Positions 1 to 11,034 of a stretch of DNA of 64,000 nt are shown piece by piece; the stretch's first letter is position 1, and every line of letters starts with the position of its first letter. This DNA is from Sphaerolaimus hirsutus. Its lineage: Eukaryota > Nematoda > Chromadorea > Monhysterida > Sphaerolaimidae. The position numbers were made by a program, and so were the translations under genes. The notes under the pieces were generated by a model that worked only from the letters and a program-made list of their open reading frames with translations, did not search any database and was not told where the DNA came from. The stretch spans positions 11,607,832 to 11,671,831 of the forward strand of contig OZ038458.1 in the NCBI GenBank assembly GCA_964036195.1. Reading direction: 5' to 3'.

Positions 1-849
1 GGACAAGATGTAGATATCAGTTAGTGCTTTCAACATGTCAATTTATGGATGGAAATCTTTAAGCGTTCTTGTGTAATCAAATTTGCAGCGACATCCATTT
101 GTAGCTTCACCTTCTATTTATCGTTGTGCTGTAACTCCTTTCATCAATTCAATTTGTCAATGGTCATTGCAACAAATGGCCATCGACAAATTGATTTTTG
201 GGCATCACCGTGAAATTGATTTGTCAGGGGACCATTTTTCATCAAACGTTTTTCATTCAAATTCGAATTTAACATCTACCATATGAAAATTTATTCATTC
301 AAATTCGAGTATTGAACATTTATTTTCAATAAAAAACTTGAAAACATGAAAATAATGGATTTATCGGTGACGTTTTATTTGTCGTATCACCTTCTATTTA
401 TCGTTATGCTGTAACTCCGGCTTAATGACTGCACCTGCGTGAAATTCAGTGTGAAATATGCATGATTACTCCCAATTTCATTAAAATGTCGATTTCCCAC
501 ACTTGTCGATTTCCAGAATTGACCACACATTTCCTAACGAAACAACTTCGGCAAATAACCCAGTGCCGTGCGGGCGCATGTGTCAACACGGGCTTCATTT
601 GACATTCATTCCATTCAAGACAGCCGCCAGTGGGGGGGGGGGGGGGTCGCCGACTAAATATCATGCGATTTGATGGGGACCGTGTAAAATGAGACACGCG
701 TGGGTAGGTTATGCTTTAATTATTGACCAATAGTGACTCGTGTATCAATTGTACGCGTGGAATTTTCGGGAATGAGTAGATCGCTCGCTGTCTGACAGTT
801 TCACGTTTGCCACTGATTTTCATTTCTCGGGGATTCACATTTTTCTGCT
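1..849. other. gene-free left edge
   Basis: No convincing coding exon is seen. The left part contains short imperfect inverted copies of a TTTATCGTTATGCTGTAACTCC-like stretch (about 117-140 and 399-419). A run of about a dozen G lies near 638-650. Several short reading frames here lack any recognisable composition or splice context. Confidence 0.5.
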
Positions 850-3800
850 TCACATGGACACGTGGCGGGTGCGCTTGTCGCCCTGGGGGCAGTCCCAGTC
901 CCTGTAAAATGCCCTGTAAAGTGCCAAATGTCATGCAAAGTGTCAAAAGTCATGTAAAATGCCCTGCATTTTGCAATGCATTTTCCATGACTTTTGACAC
1001 TTTGCATGACATGTGACACTTTACGGGGCATTTTACAGGGTCTGGCAGTGGCACCAGGTCGCTGCGCTGCAGCTGCAGCTGCAGCCGCGGCGGCGCGACC
1101 ACCGACAGCACCTTCTCGTTGTCGTAGTTCAAATTGGTTTCGGGTCTACGCGCAAACGACTCGCACGTCCAGGTTTGCGCCGGAGTGTCGGGCTGGACTG
1201 CGTGTGCCTGGTGTGAAATTTAATTAGCCCGACAGGTTATTACGGACAGTAAGGTGCCCCACACGCTGGATGTCAACTGTTTCGGTGTCAACTCGATTTT
1301 ATGACACTGTAAGTCTCATGACAATTTTTAAGGGTACATGCGGCAATGTCGAAGAGGAATTTATATTGCCATGTGCATTTCAACACGGTTTCGCAACCTA
1401 TGAACTAAAGATTTTTAAAAAACGGTCGGCCCAGTTGACATCCGGATGTTAACCGGGCCGACCGTTTTTCATAAATTTTTAGTTTATGGGTAGCGAAACC
1501 ATGATCAAATGCACATGACAATATAAATTCATTTTCGACATTGCCGCATGTGCCCTTAAAAATGGTGCTGCTACCTAAATTCAACCAAAATCGAGTTGAC
1601 ACCGATACAGTTGACTAGTGATGTAAAAAGCGCCGGAGTTTTGGCGCCAAGCGCCAAAAGCGCCATGGCGCTTTTCCATGTCCGGCGCCAAGCGCCAATG
1701 GCGCCAGACAATTTTAGCGCCAAGCGCCAAAAGCGCCATGGCGCTTTTCCAGACCGTAGCGCCAAGCGCCAATGGCGCCAGAGAGCAATGGCGCCAAGCG
1801 CCAATAGCGCCAGCGCCAAGAATTTGTCGGCCGATTTCTGATTACCCATATGTATTTACATTGTATTTTGTACCTATATGGATTGAACTGGATGCTAAAC
1901 ACACAAAGCTGTTCCTCCATTTGTTGAACGATACATGAAAAATTGTGCACCAAATTTACCCGCAGTGAGGGATATAAGCAAAGTATAAAAGTATACCGTG
2001 GAGGACGTTTTGGTTTTTCGCCCAGTTCTGATAAGCATCCCAAAAATGAGCACCTTTCAGAAGATATAATTTATGAAAATTATGAAAATCTCTGAAAAGC
2101 TCCAAAAAATGTTTTTTTACATATCTGGAAAAACCTGCAACATTTATGAGTAGCGAAATTTGGGAATTTGTTTTTTCTTATTATTGAAACATATAAATCT
2201 CCAACATTTTTACATTCCTTGATGTGATAAGCATTGATTTTTTGAGCAGTATAGGATTTTTTATTTTTAAACTTTGGCCAGGATTTTCCAGAGAAATTGA
2301 ATTATATTTTCTATTTGAGAGACTTTCTGAGATTAAAAAAATATCAGAAAATATACAAAAAGCACATTTATTTTCATTTTTTCTCCAGTTTTTCCCCAGA
2401 AAAATTAAATTTTATTTTATTATATTATATTTGACTAATTTTTCTTAAAATGGCCCATTTTTAATGCTAGATGTGATTGATTGTAAAGTGTTCATTCAGC
2501 ATGCTATATATTTTTATTCGGGGTGAATTACCTAAGTTTCAATGGATGAAATCTGCTATTTATTTATCAATGGAAAACGGATATGTGGTGAACCATAACT
2601 GTTAGGTGAATCCGAATATATTGGATTGAACAAAAAACAACAATTATTTCATATTTTGATGGCATATTTGATGCCATCCGTCGAAAATGTACATACCGCA
2701 AATCCTTGAATAAGACCCCCCCCCTCGAATAACTCCCCCCCTTGAATAAGTCCCCCCTGCTGGCGGGGTGAGGAAAAAATAACTCCCCCCCTTGAATAAC
2801 TCCCCCCTCTTAAATAACTCCTACTTCTGATGAAAAGGATACAATACAAAACTATAGAAGAATAGTAGCAACAGCAGATAAAAATGTGTATGCAGTGTAT
2901 ACACATTGTTTTGTTGTTGTTGGACAGTGAAATACCTGCATTACACGAGTTTACATGCTGCATCCATACAATGAATTAAGTCCAAGTTTCCTGAGGAAAT
3001 AATAACTCCCCCCCTCGAATAACTCCCCCCCTTGAATAACTCCCCCCTCCAAAACGTCTGACGAAAAAATAACTCCCCTGGGGTCTTATTCGAGGATTTA
3101 GGGTAGGTAGATGGTATGGCGCTTTTCTGGCGCTTTTAAAAGTGTTAGCGCCAAGCGCCAATGGCGCCACGGAATTATAGCGCCAAGCGCCAAAAGCGCC
3201 ATGGCGCTTTTGAAGTTCTTGGCGCCAAGCGCCAATGGCGCCACGGCAAAAAGGCGCCAAGCGCAAAAAGCGCCATGGCGCTTTTTGGTTTGGCGCTAGT
3301 GCCAGGCGCCAGCGCCATGGCGCTTTTACATCACTACAGTTGACATCCAGCGTGTGTGGCGCCAAAGATGCATTGTACACACAAGCTGCCGCGTCGTAAA
3401 TATAATCAATTTTGTTTACAGGCCTGTGGTCCGCCAGATGCAGAATTGTTCAATTCAAAGGTATTTACGTATTTTATGATACAATGCGCCAGGCTATGCG
3501 AAAAACATGTCGGGCTGATAAAATTTCGTCCCTGCTGCTGCTGCTGCTGATGGCGTTGCTGCTGCTGCTGATTGTTTTGTTGCTGCTGCTGATTGTGCTG
3601 CTGCTGCTGCTGCAGATCGTGCTGCTGCGGATTGTGCACTTGTTTGGGCTTCTCGCCGCTCATGGACAGTCGACGGGTGGAGGAGACCATCAGCGACGTG
3701 TTCTCCACCAGCGAGCAGGCAGAGGCCGGTGCGCTGTTGTGCCGACGGCGACTGCGTCCGCGCTCACCGTGCACCGCCGGCTGGTTCAGCAGGTGGACGC

Positions 3801-6800
3801 GGCGCTCCCTGGCCGCCACGGCGCCGGCCAGCTCGCGGCAGAACTTCACGGATGCGAGCGGCCGTGCACGCGTCGACGCTGCACCCGTGCCAGCGGGAGG
3901 GGCCGGCGGCGCGGGCGGCACGGCCATCATTGTAGTTCGTGTCGCGCTGCAGAGAATCCTGTTTTAGACAATTGTTTATTTGCGGTAACATTCTGTGAAA
4001 TTGATGAACTGACGCATGCTCGCTCGGCACGGCAGTGGGCACTTTGCTGGCTTGCCAGACTGCGCCGGCGCACGGCAGGTCGTCGCAAAGGCGCGGCGCC
4101 ACGTCGCGTCCTATCAGGGGCAGTCTGCGCTGAGTGTTGCCCAACGGCCGCACCACCGGCTTGTTGCCGCCGCCATTCAGGTTCTTTGTCGCCGCGTGTG
4201 CGTGATGCTCGGCCGGATGGTCAGTAGAGGTGGAGCTGACGACGATGGCCGGACGCGACGCGTGAGCCACCGGGGCAAGTCGCTGCTGCTGCCGGCGAAC
4301 GTGCCGCTGCGGGAAAATTTGATGTTCGTTTGAACTACCATTTATACCTCGATTAAATCCCACTCGAAGTACCACCAGGTCTGAGCGACCTGGGGAAATG
4401 ACAAAACCCCACTTGAAATACCCCCCATCTTGAATGATGTACATCATGTATGCAATGTATTAGGTTGTAAACTAAATAACCTTAATTTTTTGCGATTTCA
4501 CATTCATGCATCCCATTCTGTTGTAAACACCTTCCCGATTAGGGTGTCAACTTTCCGTTTTCCGTTTTCCGTTTCCGCTTTCCGCAGGCAAATTTTTTTC
4601 CATTTCCATTTCCGTTTTCCGGCTGCTAAATTTTTTTTCCGTTTCCGTTTTTCCGGCTCATTTTCCGTTTTCCGGCTACAATTTCAGTTTTTCCGCCTTT
4701 TTTCCGTTTTCCGGCTCCATTGTCTGTTTTTCCAACTTTTTTTCATTTTCTGGCTCAATTCTCTGTTTTCTGTTTCAGCCAAACTGGTAAACATGCATGC
4801 AGGTTCTCAATTATGTGAATTGTTTCTATTTCTAGCAAGATTTCTGCAAATTTTTTGATTTCTGGATAAATTTCTACAAATTTTCTTCCATTTCCGGCAA
4901 AATTTCAGCAAATTTTTTTCCGTTTCCAGCATAATTTCAGCAAATTTTTCCGTTTCCGTTTCCGTTTTCCGGCCCTTCATTTTTCCGTTTTCCGTTTTCC
5001 GGCAGGTTCAAGAATTTTTCCGTTTCCGTTTCCGTTTTCCGGCAAGTGCAAAATTTTTTCCGTTTCCGTTTCCGTTTTCCGCCAAAAAGTTTTTGTTGAC
5101 ACCCTATTCCCGATCAAGTCCGGCCGCCTATTTTTTTTTCACTTCGCAGGCCATATCTCCAGTTGTGGGAGGGGTGGAAAACTAAAACTTGGGTGGTATA
5201 TAGGCGCAACCCCTCACTACCCCGCATGAATAAATGGGGCAGCGGCGACTCACTATAGAGGGGGTCGCCATATACGTGAAAAAAATTTGCAGTGTTTTCA
5301 CTGTCCCGCACAGGTCCGGCCCCCGGTTGATTTCTTACACTGCGGGTCCCGTATCTCCACCTGTGGGAGGGGTATAAATCTACAATTTTGGGGATGTGTT
5401 GCCAACACCCCTCCCCTACTATACACTGGTCAGGCGGTCTTTAGCAACTCACCACAGTGTGGGGTGAGTTGCTAAAGACCGCCTGGCCAGTGTATTGTAG
5501 GGGAGGGATGTTGGCGACACATCCCCAAAATTGTAGATTTATACCCCTCCCACAGGTGGAGGTACGGCACCCGCAGTGAAAGAAATCAGTAGGGGCCGGA
5601 CCTGTGTGGGACACTAAAAAAGCTGCAAAAATTTTTTGCACTCGGCGACCCACCCTGTAGAGGGTCGCCGCGACCCCTTCAATTCATGCGAAGTAGAGGG
5701 GGGTTGCGCCAATATCTACCCCAAGTTTTAGCTTCTGGCGCGTCCTAGAACTGTAGATGGGACGGCAGAAGTAAAATAAAAAATTGGGGGCCGGACTTGA
5801 TCGGGAAGGTGTTTACATTGGCGGATAATTATGTCGTTCGAGTATGTTGGGCTTTGGGGTTGGGGCGATGACGAAATCTTTTTGTTTCCTCGAACAAATC
5901 CCCAGTCCCGAGATAACTGGGGTCTATAAAAACGTGGTCATTTTGAATGGGTGATCTGGATGTTGGATGGATCTTTGAAGCTCCACACATCAGCCATTTC
6001 TGGGCTGATTTGGGTCGATCAATGCTTAAAATGATCACAATAACCTAGAGATTCCATTGTGATCTTCAGATCATCTGTACATTTAATTAGATTTCCTGTA
6101 CAAGAAAATATTGCGAACTCTTGTATGAAATTATCATTTGAAAATGCATTGAGATAACCTGAGATATCATTTTAATCAAAATTTCATTGGTGAAAATTGG
6201 CTGAGAAACGCTCGAGAGTTTTGACGTTGCACACATCATTCTTCATGTGGTTATTTATGTGGATGGGAGGCTAAAGTTTGAAGTGCTATAACTTTTGATT
6301 GGAAATAGATATTGAACTCATTCTTTTGGTATACAACTTCATGTGGTCTAAAGTATACGATAGCATGTTCAGATAAATTTATTTTACGTGTTTAAAAACC
6401 GGGTCAGATCGGTATAAGGAATTTAGACATCACTAATACGACCTCAAAAATGGAATCTGACGGTTGTCCCGATCATTTTAAGTGTTGAACGGTCCAAATC
6501 GGCCTAGAAATGACTGAGTTATTAAGCTTCTAACTCAATCAGCAAGATCGGCAATGCAAAATGACCACGTTTTTATAGACAACCCTTATCTCAGGACTGG
6601 GGGATTATTCAAGGAAACAAGATCATTCCGTCAAAGCCCCAACCCCAAAACCCAACATACTCAAACAACATTAATATCCGCCAATGTACAAGAGAATGGG
6701 ATGCATGAATGTGAAATCGCAAAAAAATTAAGGTTAGGTATTTAGTTTACAACCTAATACATGGTTCGGCTGAAAACTCCCCGGGCAGTGCTCGCCATTC

Positions 6801-8444
6801 GCGCTAGGGGTAAGCTACGGTCATAAAATTTCGACAGGTTAAGATATCAGGTGTTTTGAGTTTTCACCCAAAATTTAACCCCTCTAGCTCCACCCACTGC
6901 GGAACTGTGGGGGTTACAATTTCGGGCAGTTTGTACTGATGTACACATGGTGCTCTAGCTCAATGCTGCTTTAAGTTGTGATCATGAAACTTTGGCTATT
7001 GTAAGCCACCAGTGTTGGCAATGTGCCAGCACTAACCAACATTAGCTATGATATCATAAGTCAAGTTCATATTGTCATTACTGTCACTACCAAATTCATC
7101 ATTCTGCCTCTCCTTCTCAAAAAGTGGTTAATGGTCAAAAATGTTAGTGGTCAAAAAGTGGTTTCGTCATCCTCATGCACACTGCTGTTGAACACAGTTA
7201 ATGTGTCCACTACAGATTAGTAATGAAACATAGGGAAATTTTGCATTACAATTTGCATTACAACATGATCTCAGATGATCACCAAAAACATCCATCAGTT
7301 CCCACGTTTCTTGCACATCACCCTGATCTGCATATTAATTTTACTTTAATAGCAATGATGTTGATAAGTGTTGAATATTATCAGCACATTACCAACACTG
7401 GTGGCTTACACTAGCCAAAGTTTTATGATCACAACTTAAAGCAGCATTGAGCTAGAGCACCATTTGCACATCAGTACAAAATGACCGAAATTGTAACCCC
7501 CAGCGTTTCACAGTGGGTGGAGCTAGAGAGGTGAAATTTTGGGTGGTGACTCAAAACACCTGATATCTAAACGTGTCAAAATTTTATGACCGTAGCTTAC
7601 CCCTAGCGCGAATGGCGAGTACTGCCCGGGGACTTTTCAGTCGGACCATGTACATGATGTATTCATTGCTGCCAAATAGCATTGCAGCCACGCATATATT
7701 ATAGTCGGCGTAGATATATCCCATTATATGTAATTACAAATAATTCCTGTTTGGTCTCATTCGTCAACAGTTTTGCTATGTTTGTCTATTCTTTACTACG
7801 ATCATTCACGAAATTTTGTGATGAAATAACAACCCCCCTCCCTGAATAAGCACCCCTCGAAATACTCCCGCCTCAAAATGTGCTGGTGAATTAATAAAAC
7901 CCCTGGGGGGATTTCGAGTAAATACGGTAGGTACATTGTACATTCTTCACGACCTGCAGTTTCAGTAGCTCACCTGCAGCGCGGGCCACTCTCCGTCGCC
8001 CACAGCAGCGACACTGGTGGCGCTGCCGTGCGGCACGCGCGCAGTGTGCAGGTTGACCGAGCATCGAGTGAAGTGCGGCAGCCAGTATTTCACTGCCTGA
8101 TCGCCTGCCACGCACAGATGCAGCGGACCTGCGCTTGTGTACCGACGTCACACCACTGAAACATCAGCTGCGAGTGAATCAAAGTACACACCGACGATCT
8201 CCGGCATGGTGACGGTGACAAACAGCTCAGTCCTGATGCCATTGACACCATCTTTGCCCGACTCCACCTTGGATACATGGCGCCGGCGCACTTTTAGCTT
8301 GATCGACTTTGCCAGCGCCAGATCGTACGGGCGCGCGTGCAGCGGGTTGTCATCCCGCGCCACATACAGCTGCCGCTGCGACAGGACGCAGAAGCGCTTG
8401 CGCCACCGACCCCACACTTCCTTGTGCAGGTAGCCGTACGCCTC
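850..8444 (-). CDS. PH-domain and Gln-rich protein (5' end missing)
   Basis: Six exons chain on the minus strand with GT-AG borders and matching phase: 8444-8192, 8128-7974, 4306-4014, 3946-3469, 1207-1055 and 882-850, giving 454 codons without the start. The first two exons encode a pleckstrin-homology-like fold: GYLHK in the first strand, WRKRFCVL in the second, a late LCVAG strand and a Trp in the closing helix. Such domains bind phosphoinositides or proteins at membranes. The rest is low complexity: basic and Ala-rich, then Pro/Ala-rich, then Ser/Arg-rich with a possible kinase site (RRLSMSGEK), then a Gln tract encoded near 3529-3635, and a tail ending HVSM. I do not recognise the family. 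The join between the PH exons and the Gln-rich exons rests only on strand and phase, across a 3.7-kb stack of nested repeats. The last intron is exactly an introner-like element, followed by only ten codons and a stop. Confidence 0.5.
883..1054 (-). mobile_element. introner-like element forming a complete intron
   Basis: On the minus strand the interval opens GTGCCACTGCCAGACCCTGT and ends GGGACTGCCCCCAG, so its ends are both terminal inverted repeats and splice sites. Removing it joins CTG to GGC in phase 0 and leaves a stop ten codons later. The interior is a near-palindrome of CATTTTACA, TGTCATGCAAAG and similar motifs. GTCGC occurs next to both ends and may be a 5-bp target duplication. 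Confidence 0.75.
1253..3361. repeat. foldback element carrying a later insertion
   Basis: The left end (CACGCTGGATGTCAACTG near 1262) is repeated inverted at the right end (CAGTTGACATCCAGCGTG near 3337-3354). A perfect hairpin of AACGGTCGGCCC and its complement lies at about 1420-1475. The element is interrupted at 1616-3336 by a TAGTGATG-type insertion. A related simpler copy lies at 11035-11247. Confidence 0.6.
1616..3336. mobile_element. hAT-like MITE, TAGTGATG family, copy 1
   Basis: Ends are TAGTGATGTAAAAAGCGCC and its inverse GGCGCTTTTACATCACTA. The 8-bp sequence CAGTTGAC sits directly outside both ends (1608-1615 and 3337-3344), an exact target-site duplication of hAT type. Both flanks are arrays of GCGCCAAGCGCCATGGCGC; the interior is AT-rich and includes a CCCCCTTGAATAA-type repeat at about 2695-3105. 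No transposase reading frame is present. Confidence 0.85.
3529..3635. repeat. CTG/CAG trinucleotide tract
   Basis: An imperfect (CTG)n run on the plus strand reads as a Gln-rich stretch on the minus strand, broken by His, Asn and Arg codons. It lies inside an exon of the PH/Gln-rich gene. The interruptions suggest an old, stabilised tract. Confidence 0.85.
4455..6765. repeat. nested foldback elements
   Basis: The outermost arms (4455-4523 and 6690-6764) are near-perfect inverted copies sharing TTAGGTTGTAAACTAAATA. Inside are an element bounded by ACACCTTCCCGATCAAGTCC and its inverse (about 4524-5813), which carries a further insertion at 4540-5106 and an inverted pair around 5310-5620. Next comes a long-arm foldback beginning ACATTGGCGGATAAT (about 5814-6687). 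Only non-coding sequence is seen. Confidence 0.65.
4540..5106. mobile_element. hAT-like MITE with TTTCCGTTTTCCGG array
   Basis: Ends are TAGGGTGTCAAC and GTTGACACCCTA. The exact 8-bp duplication TTCCCGAT flanks both ends (4532-4539 and 5107-5114). Nearly all of the interior is degenerate repeats of TTTCCGTTTTCCGG. It is inserted in one end of an older foldback element. Confidence 0.88.
6766..7655. repeat. long-arm inverted repeat
   Basis: Arms of well over 100 bases are inverted copies: the CGGGCAGTGCTCGCCATTCG region near 6783 pairs with CGAATGGCGAGTACTGCCCG near 7610. The CAATGCTGCTTTAAGTTGTG region near 6961 pairs with its inverse near 7430. It is AT-rich in the middle with no gene seen. 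Together with the neighbouring elements it fills the large intron between the PH and Gln-rich exons. Confidence 0.6.
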
Positions 8445-8775
8445 CTGTGGAAATGCACATGTTCGCGGTCTTCCCGATAGCGGCGAAAATGCAGTATGCC
8501 AAAAAAATCAGAGAATTCCGGTCAAGGGTCGGCTAATCATGGAACAGTGTGATTTAGGGCTGTGATAACCTATCCAGTATTTACATAGTTGCCATGAAGA
8601 TACTAGAACCATAGCGCGAGAATGAACTAAGTGGCAATCCACTTAGGGTTGTCCCATTTGTGCGACCTTTAAGATAGCGCTCAAACCCCAGGCAAGAATT
8701 TCAGAAATAGTCTGACCTAATCGGAGAACAGCACCATGGCGTTCTTATCGGTTCAATTAAACCCCACCACTAGAC

Positions 8776-8950
8776 CTGGTGCCAGTTCCGCAAGTGGAGA
8801 AGTGATAAGTAAAGTTGCAAGCGAAGTGAAATGGCAAGTAAATTGTCAAAAGCGAAGCTAAATTTCTCTTCGGTTTTGCCATTCTCAATTCACTTCGCTT
8901 TTGCCAATTCACTCTTCCATTTTACTTCTCACTTGCGGAACTGGCCCCAG
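8776..8950. mobile_element. family-B element (CTGGTGCCAGTTCCGC ends), copy 1
   Basis: Left end CTGGTGCCAGTTCCGCAAG, right end CTTGCGGAACTGGCCCCAG. On the plus strand the ends would act as GT donor and AG acceptor. The interior is an inverted repeat of AAGTGAAATGGCAAG-type motifs. Whether it is spliced here is unknown, since the flanking reading frames are not convincing. Confidence 0.65.
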
Positions 8951-9369
8951 GGTCACGTTCAAACAAGCACCACGGCCAGCAGAAAAAAACTCGCACACCC
9001 AAGATAGCGCGGTGCCGGGCACCACGACCGCCGCCGGCCTGGCGTCGACCCACAAGCCAGCGAAGCAGGGCAACAGCTGATTCATTTCCAATGTTCGCCT
9101 GGATTTATTTTGAGCGTGCTGAATGTGAAATGGTCAAAATCATCGCCAAGGGAGATAAATGTTGTCGACGCTTTTTCAGAGCTTTCCCAGCTTCTGTGGT
9201 ATTCTGTTTTTCTGGGGTAGTTATTGTTCTTGTGAGTTATTTATGTGATGCGTTTGAGTGCTGCTTTTTGGTGGTTTTATGGCATTCCAGTAGACATTGT
9301 ATGAAGGAACACAAAGCGCGATTCATTTCACCGGTGGATGAACAGGCTCTTTTAACAGAAAGCATGTAA

Positions 9370-10022
9370 AAAATCTTTCAAAACTTCTGCAATATCACAA
9401 CATTGGAGTGAGACACGTTGCATCGAGTTTAAAGTGAACAAATGGAAGCCATACAAAATGCAGTCATGTGCCAAGTGGCTGCAAGCGTTCGAATGTCTAA
9501 CACATATAATGCGTTGCAAGTAAACACTATAAAAATGCACGAGCAACTGCGTGGGCTACCTAGCATCTACAGAAACTTTTTACGCAAGTCGACCACAACC
9601 TCGATAAGCCAATCGAACATTATTTGTACAAAATCTATTGAAAATATCCAAACGCATCTAGGTATTACTGTCACAATGCCCTATATTTTGTACTCTCTGC
9701 TAACGAAAATAAACTGTGAATATAACGAGAACTAGGTATACAAACTACCGCTGCAAAAATTAGTGTGGGATAAGGTAAAAGTACAGCAGTGAGCAGAATG
9801 CAGTTGGCACCGCAGATAGTAGAAAAATGGAGGTTAAGTGTTATAGGGAAGGCTATAGATAGACAAAAATAATCGATTAGCGTAAATCCTTCTGATAACC
9901 TGTAGCCGAGAGATAAATTCGAACTCGAGCGCAGAAGTCAAGCTACACCTCAACGTAAAATGAAGTGTCATTTTAAAGTTTTCCTGACACTGCAAATTAC
10001 GTTGGGCTGTAATCAACCTCTA
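9370..10022. other. gene-free stretch
   Basis: AT-rich sequence downstream (on the minus strand) of the second MPC2 exon. A further short MPC2 exon could be hidden here, but no candidate with the expected basic C-terminal tail was found. Confidence 0.4.
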
Positions 10023-10993
10023 TCAGGTCTCTCTACTGGGAGTGTTGATAATCATCGGCCTTCTCACCCATTCGATGTCTGCAATGCAATATCCAATTGA
10101 AATCCGAAACCAAACACAAACAAAGAATGCTATATGCACAAACGCAATGATGCGGCTGAGCTGAATGATGCCGGTCAGCGCGACGAAACAGTTCACGGAG
10201 CACAGATAGTAATTCTTCGGAACGATCACCAGACAGTAGCGCGCCCAGATTGTGCCTGCGCCGAAACGCATATAAAATTCGCATCAGTTGCATATGGTTA
10301 TGACAAATATCAGTGCGAGACACACATTGATGCTGCAAAAAAGGACGCAACCAGGTGCCAGTTCGCAAGCGGAGAAGTGAGAAATGAAATGGGAAGTGAA
10401 AAGCGAAGTAAAATTTTGAAGTGAAGTTATTTCAATAGGGTAACATTTTAAACTCCAAAGTTCTGACGCAAGCGAAAAATCGGCAAGTTTCTCACTAAAT
10501 AATCATTACCAACATCAGAAACAATGCTTTCTGAGTAAGAATTCATACTTTACGTTTTTTATGTCACATATTTTTACTTCTCCACTTGCGGAACTGGTTC
10601 CAGGTCTTTTGGGTGGGGGGGGGGGCTGTCTACAAAGCCAGACGAACGGGGGTACCGCCCCGCCGGCTACATCTACGTCATACAAAGCGGGAGCCCACCG
10701 GAAATGGGAAAGAAAAAAGAGAAACGCGCAAACAAAAAGCACAAGTGCACCAAAAACCGACCAGTAGCCATGAGCGCACTGGACTGGGAAACACTCAATC
10801 TCTCCACCGGCCGGGCCAAGTCAGCCACGCCGGCAGCGACCAGCGCCCATTTGATAGTCGGCGCCCAGAAGAACACAGTCTTGGGTCCGGCGGGGTGGTG
10901 CCACACCGGGCGCAGTCGCTCGGGCAAGAAGGGCACCACGGCCGCGTCGCCGATCCGGCACAGCGACTGGTACAGGGTGCGCGTGACCGGCAT
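10023..10993 (-). CDS. MPC2: mitochondrial pyruvate carrier 2
   Basis: MPC2 pairs with MPC1 in the inner mitochondrial membrane to import pyruvate. Exon 1 (10993-10762) starts at ATG with MPVTRTLYQ and carries the family hallmarks LPERLRPVWHHPAGPKTVFF and ADLARPVERLS. Exon 2 begins at 10255. The splice ACTG/GCACAATCTGG restores MATGTIWARYCLVIVPKN, the usual MPC2 core, in phase 1. After GIIQLSRI the frame stays open to a stop at 10023 (154 aa in all, against about 127 in mammals). The last 30 or so residues do not look like MPC2, so a GT donor near 10133 and an unseen last exon are possible. The intron (10761-10256) contains a family-B repeat. The start is the first Met that leaves the usual short N-terminus; a repeat (11035-11247) lies just upstream. 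Confidence 0.9.
10351..10603. mobile_element. family-B element, copy 2, in MPC2 intron
   Basis: Left end CCAGGTGCCAGTTCGCAAG, right end CTTGCGGAACTGGTTCCAG. It lies inside the MPC2 intron in the orientation antisense to splicing, so here it is a passenger rather than the intron itself. Confidence 0.65.
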
Positions 10994-11034
10994 CGCTGAG
11001 TGCGTCGCGAAAGGTATTGTCACGACAATGGCGC

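Noticed and set aside
1571-2043. Several long frames across GCGCC arrays (Ala/Leu/Trp/Arg-rich), here and at 3111, 21369, 50166, 51013 and 59685.
   Set aside because: They are translations of the GCGCCAAGCGCC simple repeat, which is open in several frames at once and not coding.
3412-4227. Long plus-strand reading frame of 271 codons.
   Set aside because: It is the antisense of the Gln-rich exons; its Leu run is the complement of the CAG tract and its other parts are low-complexity.
8719-9369. Possible plus-strand two-exon gene spliced through the family-B element (start ATGGCGTTC, long frame to 9369).
   Set aside because: The frame that stays open has a very basic, Arg-rich composition with no recognisable domain; a better-looking alternative frame (ending AKQGNS) does not join in phase. 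Not enough to call a gene.
10619-10770. Plus-strand frame rich in Lys (EMGKKKEKRANKKHK) opposite the MPC2 exon border.
   Set aside because: It overlaps the well-supported MPC2 exon on the other strand, follows a G run, and has no partner exon in phase.
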